From Rhodocyclales bacterium (GTDB taxonomy: Bacteria; Pseudomonadota; Gammaproteobacteria; Burkholderiales; Rhodocyclaceae): a DNA stretch of 64,000 nucleotides. The stretch lies in the NCBI GenBank assembly GCA_016183655.1, contig JACPEH010000022.1, forward strand, positions 1 to 64,000. The letters are read 5' to 3'. The first letter of the stretch is position 1, and each line of letters begins with the position of its first letter. This document shows positions 8,602 through 17,791 of this stretch, piece after piece. The position numbers and the translations under genes are program-made. The notes below the pieces were generated by a model. The model worked only from the letters and a program-made list of their open reading frames with translations, was not told the DNA's origin and searched no databases.

Positions 8602-9785
8602 TTGCGCCCTCGAATCTCGCCGAGTTGCTGAATCATTTCGTTCGCCGCGGAAATCACCTGCGAAGAAGCCTGGTAGCCACGCTGCACGATGATCAGTTCG
8701 CTGAACTCCTGGGCAAGGTCGACGTTGGACAGCTCGATGCCGCCCGACTGGATTTTGCCGAGGCCGTTGTCGTTGGGATTGCCGACAAGCTTTTCCGTGT
8801 CGCCGAACACGACATACCGATTGCTGCCCTGTGCCTGCAACGCCGACAGGTTGCTGAACCATGCCAGCGCCAAGCGGGAATCCTTGACGGTCTGGCCGTT
8901 CGAATAGTGGAGGACGACGTTCCCGGAGTCGTCGACCGTCGTCTTGGTCAGGTAGCCGGCGGCGTACCCGTCGCGGGTACCGACGCTCAGCGTGGAGCTG
9001 CTGCTGGAGAAGTAGGTGGAGCCGGTGAAATCCAGGGTGACGGTGTTCGTCGCGGCACCGCCGCCGGGGCTGTACGAGAAGGAGACGGTGTCGAAGCCGG
9101 CCAGCGGCGCCCCGGAGCCGGAATAACGAACTTCGCCGGTAGTCAGGGTTGTCGCGTTCTCAAGCACCGTGAGCGTCCAGCGCCCCGGCGTCGTTGCCGA
9201 ATCGTTGGTCATGTTGAGCGTCAGCTTGTGCTCGACACCGAGGCTGTCGAAAACGGAAATGTCCGGAACGCTGAATGTCGTCGACGACGTCGACAGCGTA
9301 TTGACGAAGGCAACGTTCCGCGTTGCCTGGGCAGGATTGCTCCGTTTGCCGGACACCGAGATATCCTTGAGTCCTCCGCCGGAAAAGCCGGCGACACGGG
9401 CGCCGTCGTCCTTGGCGGCCAGAAAACCGTTGTCGTCGACCTCGAACTGGCCGGCCCGCGTATATAGGGTCTCGCCGTCCTTGCGCAGGACAAAAAAGCC
9501 GTTGCCCTTGACCGCCAGATCCAGGTCGTTTCCGGTTTGCCGGAATTCTCCGTCCGAAAAGTTCATCAGCGAAGCCCCGGTCTTCACGCCACTTCCTTGC
9601 GAGTATGGGGAGGCTTGCTGATCCGACGACCCCGAATAGCTGTACCGGTAGTAGAGGTCGAGAAACTCCAGTTGCGTACGCTTGTATCCGGGGGTATTCA
9701 GGTTGGCGACGTTGTTGCTGATGTTCGACAGCCCTTGGGAGAAACTGATCAGCCCGCTCATGCCGACGTAGATTGAATCCAGCAT
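8598..9785 (-). CDS. flgE: Flagellar hook protein FlgE
   Basis: 395 residues. The N-terminal rod/hook motif is complete (ISFSQGLSNISNNVANLNTP followed by GYKR), and the C-terminal motif of axial proteins is present (NVDLAQEFSELIIVQRGYQ, with SSQVISAANEM). The middle is a surface-exposed domain with the FlgE family features (GNGFFVLRKDGETLYTRAGQ). FlgE is exported and polymerises into the hook. Length is typical. It follows flgD, which encodes the hook cap, by 8 bases. Confidence 0.95.
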   Translation of the reverse strand: MLDSIYVGMSGLISFSQGLSNISNNVANLNTPGYKRTQLEFLDLYYRYSYSGSSDQQASPYSQGSGVKTGASLMNFSDGEFRQTGNDLDLAVKGNGFFVLRKDGETLYTRAGQFEVDDNGFLAAKDDGARVAGFSGGGLKDISVSGKRSNPAQATRNVAFVNTLSTSSTTFSVPDISVFDSLGVEHKLTLNMTNDSATTPGRWTLTVLENATTLTTGEVRYSGSGAPLAGFDTVSFSYSPGGGAATNTVTLDFTGSTYFSSSSSTLSVGTRDGYAAGYLTKTTVDDSGNVVLHYSNGQTVKDSRLALAWFSNLSALQAQGSNRYVVFGDTEKLVGNPNDNGLGKIQSGGIELSNVDLAQEFSELIIVQRGYQASSQVISAANEMIQQLGEIRGRK

Positions 9786-9793
9786 GGCGCCCC

Positions 9794-10210
9794 CTATCGA
9801 ACGACCGAGATTTCGGACAGGCTGACGCCGGTGAGCAGCTCACCCGCGCCGGCATTGACCGTCAAGCTCGGCTGCCCGTTCGAGAACGTGAGCGAAGCTA
9901 CGGTGCCGACGCGTGACCCCGACGGCAACCGGACCTCCACCGTCTTGCCGATCAGACCGATCGATTGCGTGGCGGATTGGATCGACAGCAGGGAATCGAT
10001 CCGGTTATTCAACTGCGAGGTCTGCGCCAGTTCGGAAAACTGTGCCATCTGGGCAAGAAACTGCTGATTGTCCATCGGCTTCAGCGGATCCTGGAACTTG
10101 AGCTGCGCCAGGAGGACACGCAGGAATTGCTCCTGGCCCAGCGAGGACTGCTGCAGGTCCAGGGACTGCTGTGCCGCGCTGGCACCACCACCAATCAGAT
10201 CGACGGCCAT
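9794..10210 (-). CDS. flgD: Flagellar hook cap protein FlgD
   Basis: 138 residues. The conserved N-terminal part of FlgD is clear: FLRVLLAQLKFQDPLKPMDN then FLAQMAQFSELAQTSQLN. It is shorter than enteric FlgD (about 230) and retains only a small part of the C-terminal region, a length seen in other minimal FlgDs. FlgD caps the growing hook and is lost when the hook is complete. The ATG at 10210 is chosen over a GTG at 10216 because AAGGAGGGG sits at proper spacing. Confidence 0.9.
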   Translation of the reverse strand: MAVDLIGGGASAAQQSLDLQQSSLGQEQFLRVLLAQLKFQDPLKPMDNQQFLAQMAQFSELAQTSQLNNRIDSLLSIQSATQSIGLIGKTVEVRLPSGSRVGTVASLTFSNGQPSLTVNAGAGELLTGVSLSEISVVR

Positions 10211-10212
10211 GA

Positions 10213-10896
10213 TCACCCCTCCTTGTTAGTCAGTTTTCCGGCACCGGGAGCGCCGGACGACTTCACGTCCTTACCGTTTACAAAAACGCGAACGACGGTT
10301 GCACCAAGTTCGCTTGCGGATCTCTGCACCCCGGTCAGCAAGCCCTTCAAGCCCTCGCCGGAGACGGTCGAGTCGCGCACCCAGACTTCCACGCCCTCCT
10401 CGTAAGGCAGGACGGTTACCTTCCTCGCCTGCCATTTCTGGCGCAGAACCATTTCCAGCGGCAAGCGGGATTCGGCACTGCCAACGATTTCATTGCCGAA
10501 CGAGCCTGCTTCGCCATGCGCCGGCGTCACGACGGCCCCCATCGGGCTTGCGCCCGCAGGCAACTTGGCGCTGCCGCCGAACGGAGTCGGGACTTCGCCT
10601 GCGGGAGCGCCACCGGGGGACGTCGATCTGCCCGAGTGGAAGCGCACCGCCACCGTGTCTATCGTCTCTGCCAAGCCGGGCGTGGCAGCAAGCCTCCCGG
10701 CTTGTTCCGGGGCGGAATCGGAGGCGGGTGCCGGATGCCCCGATCCCGACCGGAAACGTCGCGTTTCGGAGAGGGCGTCTCGTAGCCCGGCGTCCTCCAG
10801 CGCCTTCAACCAGGATCGCTGCTGCACTTCACCGCCCGCGGACGCCCCGTGGCCGCTGTAAGTGCTCGACGTTCCCAGGTGGTCAATGAACGGCAT
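10213..10896 (-). CDS. FliK-like protein (hook-length control, by position)
   Basis: 227 residues. The N-terminal ~150 are low-complexity, rich in Gly, Ala, Pro and Ser, as in hook-length rulers that are secreted unfolded. The C-terminal ~75 form a compact domain (LEMVLRQKWQARKVTVLPYE, then VWVRDSTVSGEGLKGLL) that has the size and place of the FliK substrate-switch domain but does not clearly match it. The ATG at 10896 has AGAGGAG upstream and overlaps fliJ by 14 bases. The position between fliJ and flgD is classical for fliK. Assignment is inference from layout. Confidence 0.6.
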   Translation of the reverse strand: MPFIDHLGTSSTYSGHGASAGGEVQQRSWLKALEDAGLRDALSETRRFRSGSGHPAPASDSAPEQAGRLAATPGLAETIDTVAVRFHSGRSTSPGGAPAGEVPTPFGGSAKLPAGASPMGAVVTPAHGEAGSFGNEIVGSAESRLPLEMVLRQKWQARKVTVLPYEEGVEVWVRDSTVSGEGLKGLLTGVQRSASELGATVVRVFVNGKDVKSSGAPGAGKLTNKEG

Positions 10897-11356
10897 GATC
10901 ACTCCTCTTGTTTGCCACACGCGTAAGCTCCTGGTCGTCGGCATGCAGATATCCGACGCGCTTTTCATCGAGGGACACCCTCGTCCTTCTGCGCTCGGCC
11001 AGCCGTTCGAGCGCGCGCACTTCGGCGAAAACCTGCTCGAGCTCGCTCTGGGCGAGCGAGCATTGCTTGTCGATGTCGTCAAACATCCCGCGCCGCTCGG
11101 CGGCCAGGCCCTGCAGGACGCCCAGGTAGCGGCGAGACTCGATCATCGCGGCCGCATCGAGCTTGCGCGATCCGGACTGGGCGTCCCGCATCTCATCGAC
11201 GAAGGAGCGTTCGTTCTCCTCCGCCTGCTTCAGGCTTGCCTCGGCCGACTGCAGCAATTGCTGCAAACGCCGCAAATCGAGCCGGTGCTGCTCCAGCTCT
11301 TCCTTCTTGATCGCGATCAGGCGCGCCACCGTCATCAGGCCTTTATCGACCTTCAT
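10883..11356 (-). CDS. fliJ: Flagellar export chaperone FliJ
   Basis: 157 residues, nearly all alpha-helical coiled coil (LIAIKKEELEQHRLDLRRLQ, then QQLLQSAEASLKQAEENERS). This is the FliJ pattern: a coiled coil that fits into the FliI hexamer and contacts FlhA. Length is typical (about 147). The ATG at 11356 overlaps the fliI stop by four bases, which supports this start over longer upstream-open alternatives. Cytoplasmic. Confidence 0.87.
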   Translation of the reverse strand: MKVDKGLMTVARLIAIKKEELEQHRLDLRRLQQLLQSAEASLKQAEENERSFVDEMRDAQSGSRKLDAAAMIESRRYLGVLQGLAAERRGMFDDIDKQCSLAQSELEQVFAEVRALERLAERRRTRVSLDEKRVGYLHADDQELTRVANKRSDHAVH

Positions 11357-12708
11357 GGCTTCGCCCGCCGATTTGCCATCAACGACTGCAGCTTCGCAAA
11401 GGCTGCCTGGCGCGGTTCGACCTCGTCGGGGTCCTGCATCAGGAAACGCTCGATATCCGGGTACACCGACACGGCTTCGTCGACTTCGGAATTCGAGCCA
11501 TGGCGATAAGCGCCGATCTCGATCATGTCGCGATGCCGTTCGCGGGCACTCAACAAGCGCAGGGCGGCGCGAATCGTTTCCCGCTCCTGCTTCGACCACA
11601 GGTCCGAGGCCAGGCGGCTGACGCTTTTCAGCAAGTCGATCGCCGGATAGTGGCCCTGATTCGCGAGATCCCTCGACAGTACGATGTGGCCGTCAAGGAT
11701 GGCGCGCATGTGATCCGACACCGGCTCATGCAGATCGTCGCCTTCGACCAGAACCGTATAGATTCCGGTGATCGAACCGCAACCCTCGAAACTTCCGGCC
11801 CGTTCGAGCAGTCGCGGCAATGCCGCAAACGCCGATGGCGTATAGCCGCGCGCCGTCGCCGGCTCGCCGACGGACAAGCCGATTTCACGGTGCGCCATGG
11901 CGAACCGCGTCACCGAATCCATGATCAGCAGCACGTCCTTGCCGCATCCGCAGAAATACTCGGCCACTGCCGTCGCCGTATGCGCCGCCAGCTCGCGCAC
12001 CAGCGCCGGCTGATCGGAAGTCGCCACGACCACGACCGAACGCGCCAAGCCGCTCTCGCCCAGCGTTTGGGCGAGAAATTCGCCGACCTCGCGGCCCCGT
12101 TCGCCGATCAGCGCGATCACGTTGACGTCGCAACGGGAATCCCGCGCAATCATCCCGAGCAGCGTGCTCTTCCCGACGCCGCTGCCGGCGAAAATACCGA
12201 CCCGCTGTCCCTTGCCGATCGGCAAAAAAGTATCGACGGCGCGCATGCCCGTTTCGAACACGCTCGTGATCTTTCGCCGGGACAACGGATTGCGGTGTTC
12301 CCCCCGCAACGCCACCTCCCCGTCGACATCGGCGATCGGGTGCGAATCGAGCGGCCGGCCAAACGGATCGATCACCCGCCCCAACAAACCCGGTCCGATA
12401 CCGATGGACACCGACGCGCCGGTGCCGACGACATCCCCGTCGAGGCCGATCCCTCTTGTCTCCCCGAACGGCATCAGCAATACCGACCGGTCGCGCAGCC
12501 CGACGACTTCGGCCATGCAGCTCGACGCGTGTTTTCCGTGGCCGGTGATCTTGCACAGCTCGCCGACAAAAACCTTCGGCCCCAGCGACTCGATTACGAG
12601 ACTGGAAACCTTGGTCACGCGACCGGTCGAGACGCAGAAATCCCGGTCGCGCATTGCGCCGAGATAGTTGCTCCAGCGGTCGAACGCCTTATTTTCTGCG
12701 AGCTGCAT
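11353..12708 (-). CDS. fliI: Flagellum-specific ATPase FliI
   Basis: 451 residues. Walker A is GSGVGKST (about 175-182), Walker B is DVLLIMDSVTRF (about 259-270), and the type III ATPase signatures GERGREVGEF and ATARGYTPSAFAALPRLLER are present. It is F1-beta-like and energises substrate unfolding at the export gate together with FliH and FliJ. Full length. The ATG overlaps the end of fliH by 20 bases. Confidence 0.96.
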   Translation of the reverse strand: MQLAENKAFDRWSNYLGAMRDRDFCVSTGRVTKVSSLVIESLGPKVFVGELCKITGHGKHASSCMAEVVGLRDRSVLLMPFGETRGIGLDGDVVGTGASVSIGIGPGLLGRVIDPFGRPLDSHPIADVDGEVALRGEHRNPLSRRKITSVFETGMRAVDTFLPIGKGQRVGIFAGSGVGKSTLLGMIARDSRCDVNVIALIGERGREVGEFLAQTLGESGLARSVVVVATSDQPALVRELAAHTATAVAEYFCGCGKDVLLIMDSVTRFAMAHREIGLSVGEPATARGYTPSAFAALPRLLERAGSFEGCGSITGIYTVLVEGDDLHEPVSDHMRAILDGHIVLSRDLANQGHYPAIDLLKSVSRLASDLWSKQERETIRAALRLLSARERHRDMIEIGAYRHGSNSEVDEAVSVYPDIERFLMQDPDEVEPRQAAFAKLQSLMANRRAKP

Positions 12709-13483
12709 CTTTCAGGCTCTGCGCAAATGTGCGGAATTGGGTTTCGATGCGTCCGTCGATGCTTCCCCCTTTCAGGTCGACGATGCAGCCCCCCAGCTCG
12801 ATCCGTTCATCCGGTTCGACGGAAACCCCCGGGATGGCCGACGAACGATCGGCGCCGTCCGGCGCGACGGCATGCATGGCGGCATAGTCCGCCGGCGAAA
12901 CGCGAACCGCGACGATCTCGTCCCGGGAAATGCGGGAGATCACTTCGGCGACGACGCCGGCACAGGCTTCCGGCGCGACAAGCGTTCTGCCGACGACTTT
13001 GCATACCGACTCGAACACGATTGCGGCAATCAGGTCTTCGGACTCGCGCAACAGTGACGAAACGCCGTCCCTGCCCGATTCAAGCAGGCCGCGCCACGCC
13101 CCGATCGCCTCCGCATAGTCCCGCGCGCCGGCCTCGCGGCCTTCGGCCACGCCTACCGCGTACCCCTCGGCAGCGGCCTGCTCGCGCGCCTGCGCCGATA
13201 GGACTTCATTGGCTTTCAGCTGCTCCATGAAAAGCGCCTCGCGGCGCGCGTCGGCGGCGCCATCGGCGGCAGCCTTCGCAACGGGAGCAGGCTTCGGTTG
13301 CGGCGCAGCCTCTACCGTCGGCGCAGGCGGGATTACGCCTTCGACAACTGTCGAAGCGGGCTCTTTCGCTGGCGGTTGAGGTACCGCTGCCTTCGGCGGC
13401 GCCGGTTTCACTCCGGCGGCCCGCGCCGGCAGCAGATCGATCGTGCCTTCCTTCAGCACCGGAGCCTTGATCAACGCCGCCAT
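12689..13483 (-). CDS. fliH: FliH-like regulator of the export ATPase
   Basis: 264 residues. The N-terminal ~90 are Pro/Ala-rich; the middle is helical with the AxxxAYAVG-like segment typical of FliH/HrpE (AREQAAAEGYAVGVAEGREA); the C-terminal domain has FliH features (VVAEVISRISRDEIVAVRVS, ERIELGGCIVDLKGGSIDGR). FliH dimers tether FliI to the C-ring. The ATG at 13483 with GGTGGAAAG upstream is preferred over a GTG at 13492. The start overlaps the preceding gene by 13 bases. Confidence 0.87.
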   Translation of the reverse strand: MAALIKAPVLKEGTIDLLPARAAGVKPAPPKAAVPQPPAKEPASTVVEGVIPPAPTVEAAPQPKPAPVAKAAADGAADARREALFMEQLKANEVLSAQAREQAAAEGYAVGVAEGREAGARDYAEAIGAWRGLLESGRDGVSSLLRESEDLIAAIVFESVCKVVGRTLVAPEACAGVVAEVISRISRDEIVAVRVSPADYAAMHAVAPDGADRSSAIPGVSVEPDERIELGGCIVDLKGGSIDGRIETQFRTFAQSLKDAARRK

Positions 13484-14049
13484 GCGAACCACTTTCCACC
13501 GAGCGGAGCACGATCGCCGGTTGTTGCCGCCGGTTGCCTTATTGCCCGGACGTCCTCACGACCCGCTTGCTCGTCGGCAACCATCTTCCGCGCCAATTGC
13601 GCCACCAAAGCCGCACGCACGCGAGCCGACGGCCCTAGCCGCGGGGGCGACATACTTGGCCGCGTTGCCTGTACGGCGGCTGTTGCATCGGCGCCGACCG
13701 GCGACAACCACGCCCAGGCATGTGCGCCTTCAATGGCGCTGCGGACGACTGCCGGCTCTCCCTTAAGCGCAGCCGCGATCCAACGCGAATCGGCACGATC
13801 GAGCAGGCGGACGTTGCGCAAATGCGCCGCATCCCCCGCACCGGCGTCGTCGGGAGCTTCCTCGCCTCGCATCGCCAGCGTATCGAGCAGCCCCTGGTCG
13901 ACCTGAAGCCCGATCTCCTCCAGTTCGCCGATCAGCGAGCGCAGGCGATCCTGTGTGTCCGGCGGGAGTTGCGCCAGAATCCAGTTGCGGTCGTTGGCCG
14001 ACAGCGCGTGCAGCTTCAGCGCGTATTGGCGGGCGGGATCGATGTTCAT
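13471..14049 (-). CDS. Unrecognised protein in the fliG position
   Basis: 192 residues, half the length of FliG (about 330). The first ~60 residues are helical (YALKLHALSANDRNWILAQL, then LRSLIGELEEIGLQVDQGLL); the centre is weakly conserved (DSRWIAAALKGEPAVVRSAI); the last ~50 are basic. The FliG motor-domain charged residues and the EHPQ-type middle motif are not visible. It lies between fliF and fliH, exactly where fliG normally is, 10 bases after fliF. It may be a reduced FliG homologue that keeps only the FliF/FliM-bridging part, or an unrelated adaptor. The start at 14049 was chosen for the tight spacing; longer upstream frames run into fliF. Confidence 0.65.
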   Translation of the reverse strand: MNIDPARQYALKLHALSANDRNWILAQLPPDTQDRLRSLIGELEEIGLQVDQGLLDTLAMRGEEAPDDAGAGDAAHLRNVRLLDRADSRWIAAALKGEPAVVRSAIEGAHAWAWLSPVGADATAAVQATRPSMSPPRLGPSARVRAALVAQLARKMVADEQAGREDVRAIRQPAATTGDRAPLGGKWFAWRR

Positions 14050-14059
14050 CGTTGCGGCC

Positions 14060-15523
14060 TCAGGTTCGCTCGGCACTCGCCCAGCGCGAAATCTCATCGA
14101 GCAAACGAGCCCTTTCCGCTGCGGAAAGCGTCTTTTCCTGCGCAGGAGCCCGATTCGACGACCGCAGCCGACGATAGACGGCTGCGGTGGCGACACCGAG
14201 AAGCACTCCAGCCAACAGCAGCAACATCGAGAGATTCGCAGGCCAATGTTTCTGGCCGGTTCTCGCCGGAGCGCTCTGCCCCTCATCCGGCGCAACGAAG
14301 CCGCCATCCTCCGCCGTCGCCTTGTCGGAGGCGCCCGACGCCGGCTGGCTATACACCACGATCGCATCGCCGCGCGCCGTACTGATCCCCGCGGCCATCG
14401 TCACCACTTCCTTCAGTTTCGCCAACTCGACCGGATCCGAGACGTCCGGAACCATCACGCCGACGCTTAGGCGACGTACCGTACCGGGAAGCGAAACGAC
14501 CTGCTCGACGCGGCGGCCATTGACGAACTCGACCTCGGAGGTCGATGCGGCTGGTGTCGTCGCTTGGCCTGAACGGCCGGAGCTGTTGATCCCCCCGGCG
14601 GAAAAGACCTGGTCCGCATAGGCGTCGCTTCCTTGAACGGACTCGCGCCGACGGGAAATCGCCCCGACGTTTTGCCCATAAGTATTGGCCAACGGCAGCA
14701 CATCCTCCCGTGTGACCTTCACCTGGTCGTAGGCAAGTGACACGTCGACGGTAACGATCGCCCTGCCCGGACCGACCGCCCGGTCAAGCACCGATACGAG
14801 TTTGCGGGTCAGGTATTCCTCGATCTGCCGCTTCGCCTCGAGTTTGCCGGCAACACCTGCGGAGCCCTCGTCCGCAATGGCTTTCGAAACGGCGACGCCA
14901 TGCTGGTCGACGATCGTCACGGCGGAAGCATCGATCTCCGGAACGGAGGCGGCCACCAGCCGCTGGATTCCCGATATCTGGTCCGGCGCCAGGCGATTGT
15001 TGCCGCGCATGACCAGACTGATCGATGCCTTCGGCTTCGCATTCTGGCGCTTGAACAACCCGGATTCCGGCAGGACGAGGTGCACACGCGCGAACTTCAC
15101 CTCGTCGAAGCCCATGATCGTCCGCGCCAGTTCGCCCTGCAGCGCACGCTGATAGTTCACCTTTTGTGCGAATTCGGTCATGCCGAAATCCGCGTTGTTG
15201 AAGATTTCGAAGCCGACCGCCCCCTGCAGGTTCATCCCCTTGCTCATCAGCTTGAGCCGCGTCTTGTAGACCGACTCCCCATCCACCAGTATCGCCGTGC
15301 CGCCTTCTGCGAGGCGATACGGAACTTTCATGCGATCGAGCTCGGCCACCATCGCCGACGCATCCTGCGCATTCAGCTCCGAAAACAGGATTTGATAGTC
15401 GTCGCGCAACACCCAGACAGTGCCGAAAACCAGCAAACCGACGATCGTCACCATCCCGACCACCAGCCCGATCCGCCCCCCGGAGGACACCTGCCCCCAC
15501 CGTTCTTTCAACTGCTCAATCAC
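14060..15523 (-). CDS. fliF: Flagellar MS-ring protein FliF
   Basis: 487 residues. A membrane helix near residues 19-38 is followed by the two ring-building domains (ILFSELNAQDASAMVAELDR; VNYQRALQGELARTIMGFDE; VHLVLPESGLF) and a second membrane helix near 425-445 (SMLLLLAGVLLGVATAAVY). FliF is the base on which the export gate and C-ring assemble. It is shorter than enteric FliF (about 560); the cytoplasmic tail that binds FliG is only about 40 residues (SAAERARLLDEISRWASAE), which fits the odd fliG-position neighbour. Confidence 0.95.
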   Translation of the reverse strand: MIEQLKERWGQVSSGGRIGLVVGMVTIVGLLVFGTVWVLRDDYQILFSELNAQDASAMVAELDRMKVPYRLAEGGTAILVDGESVYKTRLKLMSKGMNLQGAVGFEIFNNADFGMTEFAQKVNYQRALQGELARTIMGFDEVKFARVHLVLPESGLFKRQNAKPKASISLVMRGNNRLAPDQISGIQRLVAASVPEIDASAVTIVDQHGVAVSKAIADEGSAGVAGKLEAKRQIEEYLTRKLVSVLDRAVGPGRAIVTVDVSLAYDQVKVTREDVLPLANTYGQNVGAISRRRESVQGSDAYADQVFSAGGINSSGRSGQATTPAASTSEVEFVNGRRVEQVVSLPGTVRRLSVGVMVPDVSDPVELAKLKEVVTMAAGISTARGDAIVVYSQPASGASDKATAEDGGFVAPDEGQSAPARTGQKHWPANLSMLLLLAGVLLGVATAAVYRRLRSSNRAPAQEKTLSAAERARLLDEISRWASAERT

Positions 15524-15553
15524 CGATAGACCTCAGATATGTCAGTTACCGAA

Positions 15554-15847
15554 TCAAATCTGCATGCGCAGAAGTTCCTGGTAGGACTCCAGTACCTTGT
15601 TGCGCACCTGGGCGAGCAGTTGGAATGACATGCGGGCATCTTCCAGCGCCAGCATTACATGATGGATATTTCCCTGCTTCCCCGCAGCCAGATCGCGCAG
15701 CCCGGCCTCGGCGGTCTCCAGCTTCGTATTTACCGCCGACAGCTCCGACTGAAGGCGGGCGGAGAACGGCTCGACGGTTCCATTCGACAGGGTGACGAAG
15801 TCCACGTCCCCGAGTGCCGCCGAGAAATTGACGCTCTCGATCGTCAT
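15554..15847 (-). CDS. fliE: MS-ring/rod adapter FliE
   Basis: 97 residues. The C-terminal half carries the FliE signature (IHHVMLALEDARMSFQLLAQ, VRNKVLESYQELLRMQI). FliE links the MS ring to the proximal rod and is an early export substrate. Normal length. The ATG overlaps the flgC stop by four bases. Confidence 0.93.
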   Translation of the reverse strand: MTIESVNFSAALGDVDFVTLSNGTVEPFSARLQSELSAVNTKLETAEAGLRDLAAGKQGNIHHVMLALEDARMSFQLLAQVRNKVLESYQELLRMQI

Positions 15848-16278
15848 TGTCCGCCCCCGATCTCCAGTGCCTTGGTCGCCATCGCCTTGGCTGCGTTCAT
15901 GGCAATCACGTTCGCCTCATAGGCCCGAACCGCAGTCATCACATTGACCATCTCAAGCGTCGTATCCACGCCCGGGTAAGCTACGAACCCCTGCGCATCG
16001 GCATCCGGATGGCCTGGCTCATACGCCATGCGCGGCGGCACATCGGCCCGACGAATGTCGACGACGCGTGCCCCCGGAACCCCTCCGGTCAGGGCAACCG
16101 CTTTCGAGAACGGCGCGACCTGGCCGAAGCCGGCGACGACTCGCAGCGGCTTGAACGCACCGCCTTCGGCAGTTCTCGATGTATGTACGTTGGCAAGGTT
16201 GATCGCCGAGACATCCAGGCGCGTCCGCTCGACATCCATGCCGGACGCGCTGATTGCTGCCGCATAGGAAAAATCCAT
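15844..16278 (-). CDS. flgC: Proximal rod protein FlgC
   Basis: 144 residues with the axial-protein N-terminus (AAAISASGMDVERTRLDVSA, INLANVHTSRT) and C-terminus (VNVMTAVRAYEANVIAMNAA). Contains the FlgC-type PGHPDADAQGFVAYPGVDT motif. Overlaps the flgB stop by one base (TAATG) and fliE by four bases. Confidence 0.94.
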   Translation of the reverse strand: MDFSYAAAISASGMDVERTRLDVSAINLANVHTSRTAEGGAFKPLRVVAGFGQVAPFSKAVALTGGVPGARVVDIRRADVPPRMAYEPGHPDADAQGFVAYPGVDTTLEMVNVMTAVRAYEANVIAMNAAKAMATKALEIGGGQ

Positions 16279-16643
16279 TACCGTCGTCCCTCGTTGATAG
16301 CCGTGCCGATGGTGGCGGTGTATTTCTCGATTCCCCGGATAAGCGCCTGATACTGGAGAACGTTACGGTTGAGCTGAACCACCTCGTTGTCGAGCACCGC
16401 GCGTGCATCCAATCCCGGCCGGGGCGCCTCGCTGACCACCGTCGCAGCGGGAAGCTGGGCAATGGTCGCCGCGGAGCCGCCGGCCGCCGCCGCAAGCTCG
16501 TCCTCGAAACTGACTTTCTGCGGCCGGTATCCCGGCGTAGTCGCGTTGGCGATATTCGACGCAATCGCCGCATGACGCAGCGACAAGCCATCGAGCGCAT
16601 ACTCGACCATCGCTCCGGTCACTCCCGACAATCCAATTCCCAT
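16278..16643 (-). CDS. flgB: Proximal rod protein FlgB
   Basis: 121 residues. N-terminal rod motif LRHAAIASNIANATTPGYRP followed by KVSFEDEL; C-terminal LNRNVLQYQALIRGIEKYTA. FlgB is the first rod subunit. The ATG at 16643 follows a strong ribosome site (GGGGAGAGG); a GTG at 16667 would overlap the flgI stop and has no such site. Length is typical. Confidence 0.93.
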   Translation of the reverse strand: MGIGLSGVTGAMVEYALDGLSLRHAAIASNIANATTPGYRPQKVSFEDELAAAAGGSAATIAQLPAATVVSEAPRPGLDARAVLDNEVVQLNRNVLQYQALIRGIEKYTATIGTAINEGRR

Positions 16644-16666
16644 TGCCTCTCCCCGTCTGTTGTTCA

Positions 16667-17779
16667 CTACTGAACGATCAATTCTGCATGCAAGGCACCG
16701 GCTGCCTTCACGCCCTGAAGAATCGCGATGATGTCGCGCGTGCTCACCTTGATCCGGTTCAGCGAACGAACCAGATCGGCAACCGTGCTCCTGCCGGCCA
16801 GTTCGACCACGCCACCATCCCGCTCCTCGACATTGATGCGCGTATTCGGCACGACTTCGGTACGAACACCTTCGTTGGCGCGGCCGATGAAGAACGGCTG
16901 GGACACCGAGTAATCCGTGGCAATCGAGACTTTGAGATCGCCGTGCGCCACGGTGACTTTCGAAATCCGGACGTCACCGCCGGAAACGATCGTTCCGGTG
17001 CGTTCGTTGATCACCACCCGCGCCAGAACGTCGGGCGCCACATCGATGTTCTCCAGCGTCGCGAAAAAGGCCGAGGCATCGGCGATGTCGCTGGCCGGAA
17101 CCTGAATACGCACCGCACCGGAGTTTCTTACCGTCGCGATGCCGCGCGAAAATTTTCCGTTGATCGCAGCGGCAACACGGTGGATCGTCGTGTAATTCGG
17201 AGAGCCAAGGACAAAATCGATCGTTCCGTCGTCACGGATCGGCGGCGACATGATTTCCGCCTCGATCTGCGCACCGCCGGGAATCGTTCCCACCGTCGGA
17301 TGGTTCTTCTGCGCCAGATTGCCGTTCTGATCGTAGCGATAGCCGCCGATCGACACCGGCCCCTGGGCCAGGGCGTAGACGCGGTTGTCCGGTCCTTTCA
17401 ATGGCGCGAGCAGCAATGCGCCGCCTGCCAGGCTCTTGGCATCGCCCAGGGAAGTGACGATCACATCGACCCGATCGCCCCGACGGGACACCGGGGGCAA
17501 GGAAGTAACCACGCTGACCAGCGCCACGTTACGGCTGTTGATCTGATCGGAAGCAATCGACATGTCGAAATTCGACATCATGTTCGCGAGCGATTGGCGG
17601 GTCGCCTTGCTGCGCGCCGAGTCCCCCGTTCCGGCGAGGCCGGTAACGATTCCGAAGCCGACCAGATGGTTTTCCCGCCAGCCGTCGATCCGCCCCAGAT
17701 CCTTGAGCCGCACGGTATCGGACGCTGCCATCGCGCTACAAGCAGCAACCAGGAAAACAAGGGCCAACAGTCTTTTCAT
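16667..17779 (-). CDS. flgI: P-ring protein FlgI
   Basis: 370 residues with a Sec signal peptide (MKRLLALVFLVAACSAMA, cleavage near AMA/AS). The mature protein shows the FlgI pattern: VRLKDLGRIDGWRENHLVGF, GLVTGL-type segment GIVTGLAGTGDSA, and VDVIVTSLGDAKSLAGG. It forms the bushing in the peptidoglycan layer with help from FlgA. Full length. Confidence 0.96.
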   Translation of the reverse strand: MKRLLALVFLVAACSAMAASDTVRLKDLGRIDGWRENHLVGFGIVTGLAGTGDSARSKATRQSLANMMSNFDMSIASDQINSRNVALVSVVTSLPPVSRRGDRVDVIVTSLGDAKSLAGGALLLAPLKGPDNRVYALAQGPVSIGGYRYDQNGNLAQKNHPTVGTIPGGAQIEAEIMSPPIRDDGTIDFVLGSPNYTTIHRVAAAINGKFSRGIATVRNSGAVRIQVPASDIADASAFFATLENIDVAPDVLARVVINERTGTIVSGGDVRISKVTVAHGDLKVSIATDYSVSQPFFIGRANEGVRTEVVPNTRINVEERDGGVVELAGRSTVADLVRSLNRIKVSTRDIIAILQGVKAAGALHAELIVQ

Positions 17780-17791
17780 CGTCAGCCCCCG

